Source: Semisulcospira habei
Taxonomy: Eukaryota > Mollusca > Gastropoda > Semisulcospiridae
Length of the DNA stretch: 64,000 bases
Direction of reading: 5' to 3'
Assembly (NCBI GenBank): GCA_036245525.1
Contig: BTPG01000002.1
Location: forward strand, 162,041,376-162,105,375
Shown: positions 34,531 through 64,000 of the stretch, in pieces
Layout of the letters: each line of letters starts with the position of its first letter
Position numbering within the stretch: position 1 is the stretch's first letter
The notes under the pieces: generated by a model
Told to the model about the DNA's origin: nothing
The model's database searches: none
What the model saw: the letters and a program-made list of their open reading frames with translations, nothing else
Position numbers and translations under genes: made by a program

Positions 34531-36892
34531 CAAATTACAATTATGCATTTTTCTTGGCATTGTCAACCTTCTGTGACTCTTGACCTGTGTAAAAAGTCAA
34601 CCAAATTAGTATCTATAGGAAGATTTCATCATCAGCTACCTTTGTGCCAAATTTGATAGGGAAATTGCAAAAACTTTGATACAAACTGCAATCATACAAT
34701 GAAAAAATAAATAAGCATTTATCGCACATTCCAAGGTCATCCAAAATGGTAGTCAACAAATATTAGGTTTTCCTATATAATAAGCACTGGCACTGGTTTA
34801 ATATAACTACAATGTCGACTACAAACCCTCTACCGTATTAGTAAAGGCTCTCCGAGAATGTATGGAAATGTTCTACTTCTAGGTGGTGACTGACATGGAA
34901 TGGCATGCCCCTGTCCACAATAAAATGTAGTCTTCTTCATTGCAGGTAGGCAGTGGCGACGGCAATACTACTGTGGGGACCTAAATTTCCATCAATAAAA
35001 GGACAGTTAGCTATTGGGGTTTTACGCTGTGCAGGTGACATCTCACGGTGGTGCATAAAGGGTTGGAAAACCAGTGAGATATGCCACTTATACGTACGAC
35101 ATTTTGCTTCTACTAGTAACTCGTGTTCTAGTTACTAGCAAACACCACCACCCTTTTTTCTAATTTAGTATACCTTTTCGTTGCTGATGTCTGAAGAGAT
35201 TTTGTTGTTTTCCTGGCTGCCACGTAGACTGCTTCCCGTTTGGTTGTCCCGTTCATTTTTTTTTTCTTGAAATTACGTGTCGTTTTAGTCATGCCACCTT
35301 ACGCAGGTTATGCGTTACGCTCGATAACTTGTCGCAACTTATGCAAAAGTATATTATTTCTGAGGAAACAAAACATTTTATGCACAGAAACAGTTAGCTT
35401 ACACACCTATTTCAGACAGTATATCGCTTTTGTCAATAATCAATAAATTGAGCTTGTTTGCAATACGACCTGCCGTAAGACGGTTTGTTTCGGTGACCTC
35501 CAGTCTTAGGTCACGGCAGACGCAAGATAGTGGTATCTAAATACTCAGAAAAGATGCACGAAAGAGGTGTGTCCTACAACCTTAACTCGCAGTGAACCAA
35601 TCAGCACTATACGCAATAATGTGTGGTGGGGGTCAATCTGGGTCATTTTCACTTTTTTGCAGAAATGTATTCTACATACACCAAAGTATCGTATGGTTAA
35701 ATCTTCATCATGAAAAATGCCATTAAATAGGTTAAAAATGATTTTAAAAGTCTGCCCTTGGTCCCAATTATACTGTACACTGGAACTTCACAGGCTGTTT
35801 TCTCAAAATGGCCACCGGAGGCTTTAACAACTTTAAACACTAACAACTTCTACAATTTTTGCACTACAGCATATAGTCATATATCACAGTAATCAGCAAA
35901 CACTGTAGTTTTCAGAAATGTATATATGTCAAAACATCCAAAATGCGAGTTAAGACTGATTTTTGTGAGAGAGGGTCACATTTTGGACTTCAGGAATGTG
36001 CGCCTTTTGTGGATTTTTTTCACTGTGTACCGCTAAATTGACAGCTAGCTTCCTTTCTGTAACTGAGATCCATTAAAAAGTCATTTTATTTTCAGATCTA
36101 AATCAAGATCTGTGCAAGTGGTAAATGGCGCTGTCCCAAATGATCAACCAATCAGCAAGGGGCATGATGCCATTAGGAGACTACCTAACACTGGAAAGGT
36201 TCTTGTGTATTGGTCGGGGAATGGCAAAGCTTCGGATGTAACAAAGGCCACCCTATTCTACAGGTGTACATAGAATGTGACTGTCAAATGTATAGTCGAG
36301 TTATTTGTCAGTATTATCTGCGTTTGTGTGTAGGTCTACTACATAAATCTGATAGGGGTTCACTTGTGAATGAAGTGTCTCATGTTCTGCATGCACTGGA
36401 CACAACTGTGTGTCTTATATAGGCCCTGAAGTGATGGAGTCCAAACTGCACCAACTTGGTGAGCCGTTTGACTGACTTGGGGGCAATGTATATTGGAGAA
36501 CACATGGGAGACAGAACAAAAAGACCCCACCTCCACTTAACTGATGCACCCCTAGCTTTCCAAAAGTCAATCCATCTCTGCCACTTTGATGGAAGCAAAA
36601 GCTGCTTGGACAGCAAACCCAATTCACAAAAAGTCACCGGGCTCGCATCGACTGAGTTTACCTGCGCACAGCTATGTACAGGTCGACAGCAGCCAATGGC
36701 AGTCTGATGGTCTTTTGTGCACTGGGTATTTACATAAGAAAACATGTACAAACACCACAAACGTGTTTACAATAGGGCACAACAGTGTTTTATTTATTCA
36801 GATGTTTTCCTGGTGTAGTTGTTGCATACAATATACACATACCAACTACTACATTCCTGCACCAGCTGAGTTTCAGTCTTGGAAAGTGTTGC
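34531..36892. other. Non-coding stretch with repeat R remnants
   Basis: About 34,550-34,790 is a worn R copy (minus orientation). 35,560-35,985 has complementary phrases near its ends (ACCTTAACTCGC and GCGAGTTAAGACT) and ends in GTGAGAGAGGGTCAC, matching the complement of 22,966-22,984, so it may be a MITE. Short frames at 36.2-36.7 kb overlap on both strands and have no recognisable domain. Confidence 0.4.
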
Positions 36893-37124
36893 TTTCAAAT
36901 TTCAAAGAAGTACCCAACGGAGAAAGAAACACGCTTAGAAAAGACGGGTACAACACAATGTACCCAACGGAGAAAGAAACACGCTTAGAAAAGACGGGTA
37001 CAACACAATTTATTGTGTTGTACCCGTCTTTTCTAAGCGTGTTTCTTTCTCCGTTGGGTACTTATTTGCATATTACATGCTTGGCAGTCACCTTTTTGGT
37101 CTGGATTGCTTATTTCAAATTTCA
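36893..37124. mobile_element. Fold-back element: two direct and one inverted 48-bp terminal repeats
   Basis: The same 48-50 bp block (TACCCAACGGAGAAAGAAAC...GGGTACAACACA) occurs twice in direct tandem (36,911-36,958 and 36,961-37,008) and once inverted (about 37,012-37,061), with no sequence difference noticed. A tail with CTTGGCAGTCACC and TTTTTGGTCTGGAT follows. TTTCAAATTTCA flanks the insert at 36,893-36,904 and 37,113-37,124. The same termini bound the large nest at 52.4-62.4 kb. Confidence 0.85.
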
Positions 37125-37722
37125 GTCAAAAATTCACATGATGCCAAGTATACATGTGATTAACCTCCGTGTCACCAGTACTGTTCATGGTACCACTGGC
37201 TGCATGAATAAGGGGGTTAAGCTGGTCAAATCACATAACACATAAATTAAAAAAATAAAAATCATTCAATCAAGAGGCTGAAGCAATACTTTTCATCACT
37301 GCAGGAATCTAAAGGTACATATGTGTTTTACACCTTTGTGCATAGCAGCTACCAGTAACGTTCACAGTGCTGGCACAAGTGAGTTACATATTACAAGAAA
37401 CTCACATCAAAATGAATTGCTGAAAAGCTTTTTTTTCACATGAGAAAGCCAAAACTGTTGGTAAGTGTATTCAGGGAATGCCGTTGCGCCGAAAGAACTC
37501 GGCCTTAACATGGGCAACACGAACATGCTTTCTGTCTGGCGGGTCAAACTCGTTGATAAGTCGATGCCCATAATCGGAGGACGCCAAGGTAGGTACTTGT
37601 TTTACTTTCTCCTGAAACAAGTCACAGATTAGAAGCATGATAATTGTGTCCCGATTTGTTCCACTGCATGTTAGGAAGAAAGACATTTTTAGAATCTAGA
37701 TCATCATGGCAGCCCTACAAGA
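37125..37722. other. Non-coding stretch
   Basis: No gene recognised. A short minus-strand frame at 37,471-37,686 has no motif I know. Confidence 0.3.
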
Positions 37723-40667
37723 GATTCTGTGGGTTACTTACTTACGCCTGTCACCCCTCCCAGGGTATAGGCCGTCAACAAGAGACCTCCAGTGACTCCT
37801 GTCCTGTGCCTTCTTCGATTTTACTCCAGGTGGTTCCCAGTCTCTTGATGTCTGCTTGGAGGTATCGATGCCAGGTGTTTCTCGGCCTGCCTCTTTTCCT
37901 CTTTCCCTGGGGGTTCCATGACAATGCCTGCCCAGTAATACTGGAAGCTGGCTTTCTCAGACTGTGACCATTCCATCCCCATCTTCTTCGCCCAATTTCA
38001 TTCTCTGCTGTTATCTGCTCTGTTCTCTCCCAGAGTCTGACGTTGCTGATCTTCTCTGGCCAGTAGATTTTCAAAATTCTTCTAAGGCAACTGTTTATGA
38101 AGATCTGTACTCTGTTGACTGTGGTTTTTGTCAATCTCCAAGTCTCTGCTCCATAAAGGAGAACTGCTTTTACATTGGAGTTGAAAATCCGGACTTTGGT
38201 GTGTTGTGACAGCTCTCTGGAACTCCACACTTTTTTTAACTGGAGAAAGGCTGCTCTGGCTTTACCGATTCGTTATCTGTATCAGTGCCGTCTTTTTTGT
38301 CTATGATGCTCCCGAGATAGGTGAAGGACTCCACCTCCTCCAACGGGGTGCCAGCAAGCAAGACTGGTTCTTCCCTGGTTGCGTTCAGCCTCATTGTCTT
38401 TGTTTTCTGTTTGTGGATGGCGAGGCCCACTTGGGATGAGATGTCAGCAAGCCTCGTGGTCTTGTAATCCACAAAGTTGACGTACAGCGGGGAGCTCCAC
38501 TCCAGAGACTGTTCCACGATGATGCAGAGAGTGGCGATCTGGTCTGTACATGATCGGTTTTTCCTGAATCCTGCTTGCTGGTCTCTCAGCTGGGGGTCGA
38601 CGAAACTCTTCATTCTCTCCAGGATGATCCTGTTGAAGACCTTTCCTGGTACTGACAGCAAGGTGATTCCTCTGTAGTTGGAACACTTGCTGAGGTCGCC
38701 TTTCTTGGGAAGCTTTATTAGGTACCTCTCCTTCCAGTCGGCTGGCATCACTTCCTCTTCCCAGATCTTTCCAAACAGTGGGTACAGCATCTCTACTGTT
38801 GTCTCTAGGTCTGCTTTCAGAGACTCATCTGGGATGCCATCTGGCCCTGCTGCTTTGCCGTTCTTCAAAAATGCCACTGCTCTTCTGATCTCTTCCCGGC
38901 TGGGTCTGTCACAGCTGATGGGTAGGTCGGTCTCTGCTGGCTGGATGTCTGGGTGGTCGGGTGAGCTAGGTCTGTTCAGTAACTCTTCAAAATACTCGGC
39001 GTTGGTCTGCTCTGTCTGCAATAGGCTTGCCTTCTTTGTCTTTTACTGGTATTTCTGTACGGCCATACTTGCCCGACAATCTTCTGGTAATGTCGTAGAG
39101 TTGTTTCATGTTGCTGCTGCCTTTTCTGCCTCTGCTGCCAGGCTGTCAGTGTAGGCCCTCTTGTCTGCCCTTATACTCCTCTTCACCTCGTGGTTGGCTT
39201 CCGAGTATTCCTCCTGTACCCTTGCTTTGGCTGCTCTCGTGCGACTGTTGTTGACAACTGCTTTCTTCTGCTTCCTTACTTCTATCTTCTTCAAGGTCTG
39301 TGCCGACAGCCAGTCCTTGTGATGGTGTTTCCTGAACCCTACAGTGTCTTTGCAGGTTGAGTTCAGCGCCTCTCTAACTGCCTTCCACTGCTGCTCTGTG
39401 GTGACCGCCTCCTCTTCATTTACTAGCTCCTGTATCGTTTGAAACCGGTTGGACAGCACCAGTCTGAAAGCTTCTCTCACTCCATTCTCTCTCAGGAGGC
39501 CTACATTATAGCGCTGTCTTCTTGTTGTCTCTGTGTGGCTTTAATTTAATTTGAGCTTTATTCTTATGGTAAGCAGATGGTGGTCTGAGGCGACATCTGT
39601 TTCCCTCCTCACTTGAACATCTTGAAGAGATCTTCTAAATTTCTTGCTAATGCAGATATGGTCTATTTGGTTCTCTGTAGTATGGTCAGGTGAGACCCAA
39701 GTTGCTTTGTGTATTCTTCTGTGTGGGAAGATGCTGCCTCCAATGACAAGTCTGTTTAGAGCACAAAAGTCTACAAACCTCTCCCCATTCTCACTCATCT
39801 CCCCTAGTCCCTGTCTCCCCATCACCTCTTCGTATCCGGTGTTGTCCTCCCCTATTTTGGCATTAAAATCGCTCATGACGATGGTGATGTCTTGCTCCAC
39901 ACATTTGTCCACAGCAATCTGGAATCGGTCATAGAACTCTTGTTTCTCTTCCTCGTCACTGTCATTAGTGGGCGCATAACACTGGATGACGTTCAGCTTG
40001 ATCTTTTTCTTGGTTCTAAAGGCTGCTGTGATAATTCTTGGCCCAAGAGGTTCCCAGCCCATCAGCGCTCTCTATGCCACTGCTGACAGCATGAATGCTA
40101 CTCCTTCTGTATGGGGGGCATTCTCCTCTTCATGACCTGAATACAGAATCATCTCCCCACTTAACAGCCTTTTCTGGCCAGACTGCGTCCATCTGGCTTC
40201 ACTGATACCTAGCAGGGAAAGGTTGTACTTTTGTATTTCCGCTGTGATCTGGGCGGCCTTGCCGCTCTGGTACATGGTCTTGACATTCGATGTGCCCATG
40301 GTTGTGTCCCTGGATTGAGAGAGGCGGCTCGGTCCTGTGGCTTCCGAAGACTTCCGGCTTTCACCACAGGACGTCATAAATCTTCTGTTAGAAAAACCTT
40401 CCTCCTCCAGGAAAGGAATTACTGTTTGTCTTTTCATCGGCGTTTTTGTAGCCATTTCCTTATTTGCAGGGTGGGGAAGCTACCCCCACGCCCAACCCGC
40501 TTACTAGGAGGACCAGGGGTTTTCTGTCGGGGTCACCTTCCCTTAGACCATGTTGGTTTACAGCACCTTATTTCATTCGGTGCACCCCTCTCGCGAGGGA
40601 CCCCCTATCCACCATCCAGGGGATGCGCCTCAACGCCATATGGTCACAGCGCGAGGATTCTGTGGGT
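37723..40667 (-). mobile_element. RTE copy, minus strand, reverse transcriptase core deleted
   Basis: Reading leftward from 40,655, this copy has the full 5' leader (CCTCGCGCTG), endonuclease and reverse transcriptase fragments, and ends in GTAA repeats at 37,735. GATTCTGTGGGT flanks it at 37,723-37,734 and 40,656-40,667. Near 38,466 the sequence passes directly from NFVDY to KTTRLADI, removing about 350 bp that hold the palm and the FADD active site. Several frameshifts split the rest into four open pieces. Length is about 2.9 kb against 3.3 kb for the full copy. It is inactive. Confidence 0.93.
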
Positions 40668-40699
40668 ATCTTTTTTTAAAAAAAGTTTTAGAATGAAAC

Positions 40700-40900
40700 A
40701 TCACAATATTAGTATAGATTCAGCAGGGCAATTTTCTAAGAACAAAAGGAAACTTTTATGTCACTTTTAACCCATTCATAGATGACAGCAACACACAGAT
40801 GATCACAATATTACTATACATTCAGCAGGGCAGTTTTTTAAGAACAGAAGGAAACTTTTATGTCACTTTTAACCCATTCATAGATGACAGCAACACACAG
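40700..40900. repeat. 102-bp tandem duplication
   Basis: TTCAGCAGGGCA through CCCATTCATAGATGACAGCA occurs twice with a period of 102 bp (CCCATTCATA at 40,771 and 40,873) and few differences. Confidence 0.85.
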
Positions 40901-40911
40901 ATGCAAGAAAC

Positions 40912-40998
<87 letters not shown>

Positions 40999-41085
40999 AT
41001 CACAGATGACTGAGCAACACAGATGCAAGAAGCATATGTCATCACAGATGACAGAGCAACACACAGATGCAGGAAGCATATGTCA
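40901..41085. repeat. (TA)n microsatellite inside a short tandem repeat
   Basis: About 40 TA units at 40,913-40,995, preceded and followed by units with GATGACAGAGCAACACACAG and GCAAGAAGCATATGTCATCAC, of about 45 bp. The TATATGTCATC phrase in the units looks like the seed from which the TA run expanded. Confidence 0.85.
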
Positions 41086-41120
41086 TCACGGGCCCTCTAT
41101 TCAATATGTCCCAAGAGCAA

Positions 41121-41299
41121 AATAACTCACTACTTTTTGTGCCTTAAAATTAATTTGACTATGATAATTAAATGGTGGTGCCAGAATAGCTTGGCACCTG
41201 AGCACCAAGCCATTCTGAAACCAACCTTGAACTAAAATGATTGATATTCTAATCTGTGATGCAGCCTAAGCAGTAGTGTATCTGAATGAAAAAGGTTAA
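41121..41299. mobile_element. Family B palindromic MITE
   Basis: The centre has GGTGGTGCCAGAATAGCTTGG (about 41,173) and CACCAAGCCATTCTGAAACC, with the family flank AATTTGACTATGATAA on the left and a TTAA at 41,296-41,299 on the right. A second, more decayed copy follows at about 41,470-41,610. Confidence 0.65.
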
Positions 41300-41644
41300 A
41301 AGAATGGGTGCGCTCACACACACAATGTGTGAATTGGGAGTTTCACTCCACAAAAAGTACGGGTGCATCGATGCCACGATGTACTTGCCGCTTAGCTTTA
41401 TTGCAAAGAAGAAGTGTAAAGAATATGTGCATTCAGCCATGGACACACTGCAGCAGATATGAATTGGCCATGATAGTGCAAGGGTGGTGACGGAGTAGCT
41501 TTGTGCCTCCTGGTGCCATGCTATTCTGGAACCAACCTTGAACTTTTATTATTGATATGTTTCCTGAACTGTAATATAGTGTTCAGAGGACATCTCCGAA
41601 ATTCGTTACCCTCAAAATGTTCCTGGGTACTTCAGGGAGGCAAA

Positions 41645-41795
41645 GAAAATCCCCAAAAAGAAAGAAACATGCTTAGGAGGTCAATTACTACACAGTTGTG
41701 ATACAGTCCTTCCTAAGCGTGTTTCTTTCTTAGTTGGGATTTTCTCTGTTTTACACACTTGGCAGTGACCTTTTTTGGTTTGAATGTATTCAGGG
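41645..41795. mobile_element. Fold-back element related to the 36.9-kb family
   Basis: CCCCAAAAAGAAAGAAACATGCTTAGG on the left, written here only in part, is the complement of CCTAAGCGTGTTTCTTTCTT on the right (41,713-41,732). It is followed by the family tail CTTGGCAGTGACC and TTTTTTGGTTTG. ACTTCAGGG before it and ATTCAGGG after it hint at a short target duplication. Confidence 0.7.
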
Positions 41796-44541
41796 GGGCA
41801 GTGACGGAGCTGTGGACTTCATGAAATGAAAAGACCTGTGAGTTTCATAAAAATGAGAGAAGCTGTGGATATCCTGTACACTTTACACACCTCTTCATTG
41901 ACATGCAGCCCCCTGGACTTGGCGTGCTCTCTGTCGTCACGGTGAAGTTTGTTGTTGTAAGGTTCAGGCTTGTGAAACACACGGTCATAGATGGCATGCT
42001 CATTTTTCTCCTGAAAATAAGCCTTATAGATTGCACAGGCTGCTGAAGGGGTAAACTTCAATATTTTCAGGCGTAAATCCACCCAGGAGTGAAATTCACC
42101 CAAAGTAAATTTGTGTTGTGATTCCATCCATATTTAGGTGTAAATCTAGCATGTAAAATACTCAAAGCAAACCCACTTTGAATCTACTCAGTTGAGATGG
42201 GCAGAACAGTAACATCATAAATGCATAAACTGGGTGGATTCATGTCTGGGTGGAATCACACTGGTTAGATTTTTTACTGTGTATTCATATTGGTATGATA
42301 TCAAAAGGAACTCTGAGAAGACATTTAATGGGTGGGGGTGGAACGAATATGGGCCTTTAAACAATTTAGTTCGGTCAAGATTATCTCTGCACTCGGAAAG
42401 GCCCATATGATTCATGGGGAGAGGGAGGGGGGGGGGGGAGGGTAATTTACCTCTAAATACTGCAAAGCTGACCTCCTCAGCATCACTAGCACTATAGTAA
42501 CTCCCCTTACCACTGGTTAGTAATGCTAAAGTAATTAATATTTGGTCTTTATTTTCAAAAAACAGGGTCATTGATAGTCTGCTGGCACGTTGGTGCTGGC
42601 AGCAATTTTGTTTCATTGACTGTGCTCTTTGAGCCTGTTTGAATCACTCGTAAAAAAGATTATAAAAAACAAGAAGACGTAAATGTGATCAAGATGACAA
42701 TTTCTTATGATACAATTCTACAAAAATAAAAAAAATAAAAAATCACACACACCAAAAAACAGGCATTTATAGTGTAATCAAGTCAGTCATGATTTTAAGA
42801 AAAGTATAATGTTGTCATCTTGAATCCAATACTGAAATTTCTCTGAATAGATCTGCTGATCTAAAGTACGTGTACCGTGTAACCAATGACAACAAAAGGG
42901 CCGACAGAGTGAACTTGCTCAACTGCCCTCGATCAGGCCTCGTTACCTTTTTGGATGAATTGAAAACTGTCCTGTCTGCCGGCTCATTTCGTTCAGTAGG
43001 TATGAAGGAAAAGGCTGAGATTTCACACGGCCTGCCGTACAATGTATAATTGTCGGCTACAGTGTTTACGTGTAAAACGTGCTCTCTCTCAGCCATGGCT
43101 GTCAAGCTGCAGTACACGTAATGAATGCTCCCTTACTTAGTGGTGCCATGACAGTTTTATGTTTTAAAATTAGATATGAATACCAGTAAGACATAAATAT
43201 ATGCAATATTAAGTAGAGTGTTTTGTCATTTATGAGTTTTGTTGCCGTTTTTATTAATTAAATGTGGTTTTCTTACTGACCGTCATGCAGCTGTAATGAT
43301 GGCGGACTTCATGTCGGCTGCTAGATGGAATCAGCAGTGGATGGTCATGTCATGTACGTACAAAGAGTGACGCTTTTGTTAGGTTGATAACTGTCATTAT
43401 TAGAATTAATGTGCATTTGGGCATAACTGGAAGGTATATTAATGATTGCTTTGCTCTACTCTTAACGGGTATGGTCCTTGGAAATCGAAACTGCTCTTCC
43501 TGCTGTCTCCCTCCTCCCTCCTCAGAGTATGCTCCCAAAATAAATTAGTCGCAAAGATTTCAGATGAAAATAAAGATTTTCATTTAGAAATGTTCGAGTC
43601 GTTTAATACTTTTAATGTCGGATATGCGTGTATTGTACCCGGGGGTGCTTTCTGAGGGTCAGATTTAGCCTCGGAGATCAATAATGTTTCGCATCTCTCA
43701 TCCTTTTGCTGTATGTCATCAACAGACACTTCCCTATCTGCTTGTGGCAACCTCCTCACATATACATGTATTGCAAAAGCATTTGCCAGTCATCACGTGA
43801 ATAGCATACGTACTTTACATTACAGTCATTTTATTGTTTCTGTCGTTTGTAAAACCCACGCCTGCTTGATACAATCAGCATACATGCGTGCTGATATAAT
43901 TAAGCATATTGGTAAACTTGAATTCGAACGAGCGAATCCAATCTACCTGTTGTGACATAACGATAATATATATATATATATATTTATCATCCAGAGTTCT
44001 TGAAATTTTGGGAGTTAATTGATAATGTGCAGTGCTGCATGTCATCGCTAAAGCAGTGAGTGTCAACATGTAATAAGCCTGTGAATGTTATTATGTACAA
44101 TGTAAATTATTCATATTCATTTTGATCTTTATTATTTTATTTTGTGTTTACTTCCAGATGCTGTGAACATTGGCATTTGAATTCGAGGCATCTAGCATCA
44201 TGACAGCCATACCAGAGTTGTGTGTTTGGAGTCAACATTTATCAGCTTGTAAATTGCTTTATGAACACGTTGTTAATGTGCTGTGGAAACAGAACAACTG
44301 GACCTGTATTCAAACTCTACCTTCAAGGGACAAAATCTGCTTCGTATTGTGTGCCTATCAGTACTAGATTATAAGATGCTTTTGAGTGTTCATGTTTCAT
44401 TCTTGTAGACTACTTCTAGGACCTGTAGTGTAAGCAGGAGCAAATGAAATCTGTGCGCACTTTTCAGGTTTGTTTTCTTCTTCTTCAGTGTGCTTGTTTG
44501 ATTTATCCAGAGGTGTAGAAACATTTTAACACTCTTTACAG
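41796..44541. other. Intergenic DNA and probable RSPRY1 upstream region
   Basis: Contains a G run at 42,430-42,440 and a TA microsatellite at 43,966-43,983. No coding exon is recognised. A 3' splice site (CTCTTTACAG) ending at 44,541 suggests that the first coding exon of RSPRY1 is preceded by a non-coding leader exon somewhere here. The GATGGCGGACTTCATG region near 43,300 could be near a promoter, but this is a guess. Confidence 0.35.
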
Positions 44542-44593
44542 ACGGTTCCTTCACAGAGAAACTGTGTTTGTAAAACTATTCAACCCCTCAAGT

Positions 44594-64000
<19,407 letters not shown>

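Noticed and set aside
36586..37245. 219-codon plus-strand ORF
   Set aside because: It runs through the direct and inverted repeats of the fold-back element and unique DNA on both sides; no domain is recognisable.
44564..44593. In-frame extension MFVKLFNPSS before the RSPRY1 start
   Set aside because: It would need a GTG start; no upstream ATG exists in the frame, and the ATG at 44,594 has good context and gives a sensible N-terminus.

Overview
The window is animal nuclear DNA, most likely from a mollusc and probably a gastropod. That placement is an inference from gene content and repeat style, not from a marker. It carries one complete intron-poor protein gene, the first half of an intron-rich gene, and a dense load of mobile DNA. 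There are no bacterial operons, CRISPR arrays or rRNA genes.

Layout. 1-1.75 kb: a LINE of the RTE type whose two halves point in opposite directions, as twin priming would leave it. 4.5-5.1 kb: a short, internally deleted RTE copy between perfect target duplications. 6.1-10.2 kb: a LINE 3' remnant, a non-autonomous hAT element, and a dispersed repeat rich in AGGTCA-type motifs. 11.9-15.8 kb: a 1,280-residue multi-zinc-finger protein resembling MEP-1, the Mi-2-associated repressor, in one coding exon, followed by a long non-coding stretch. 23.7-31.9 kb: two more copies of the same RTE family, one 5'-truncated and one full length with a nearly intact ORF. 31.9-37.7 kb: dispersed repeats, a local duplication and a fold-back element. 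37.7-40.7 kb: a minus-strand RTE copy that has lost its RT active site.

44.6 kb to the right edge: exons 1-7 of RSPRY1 (RING finger and SPRY domain protein), with good splice sites. The SPRY and RING exons lie beyond the window. Its introns hold palindromic elements bounded by TTAA and CCC...GGG (piggyBac-like MITEs), a long CA microsatellite, and in intron 6 a roughly 10-kb nest. The nest is a fold-back (possibly Penelope-like) element containing a 5' fragment of one DIRS retrotransposon and a second DIRS element that is structurally complete, with inverted terminal repeats and an internal complementary region, but has a decayed tyrosine recombinase.

The two host genes show no evident functional link. 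The most informative signals are (a) several TTAA-bounded MITE families with different outer sequences that share one near-perfect central hairpin, (b) the DIRS circle-junction architecture, preserved although the coding region is dead, and (c) one RTE family seen in four structural states in one window.
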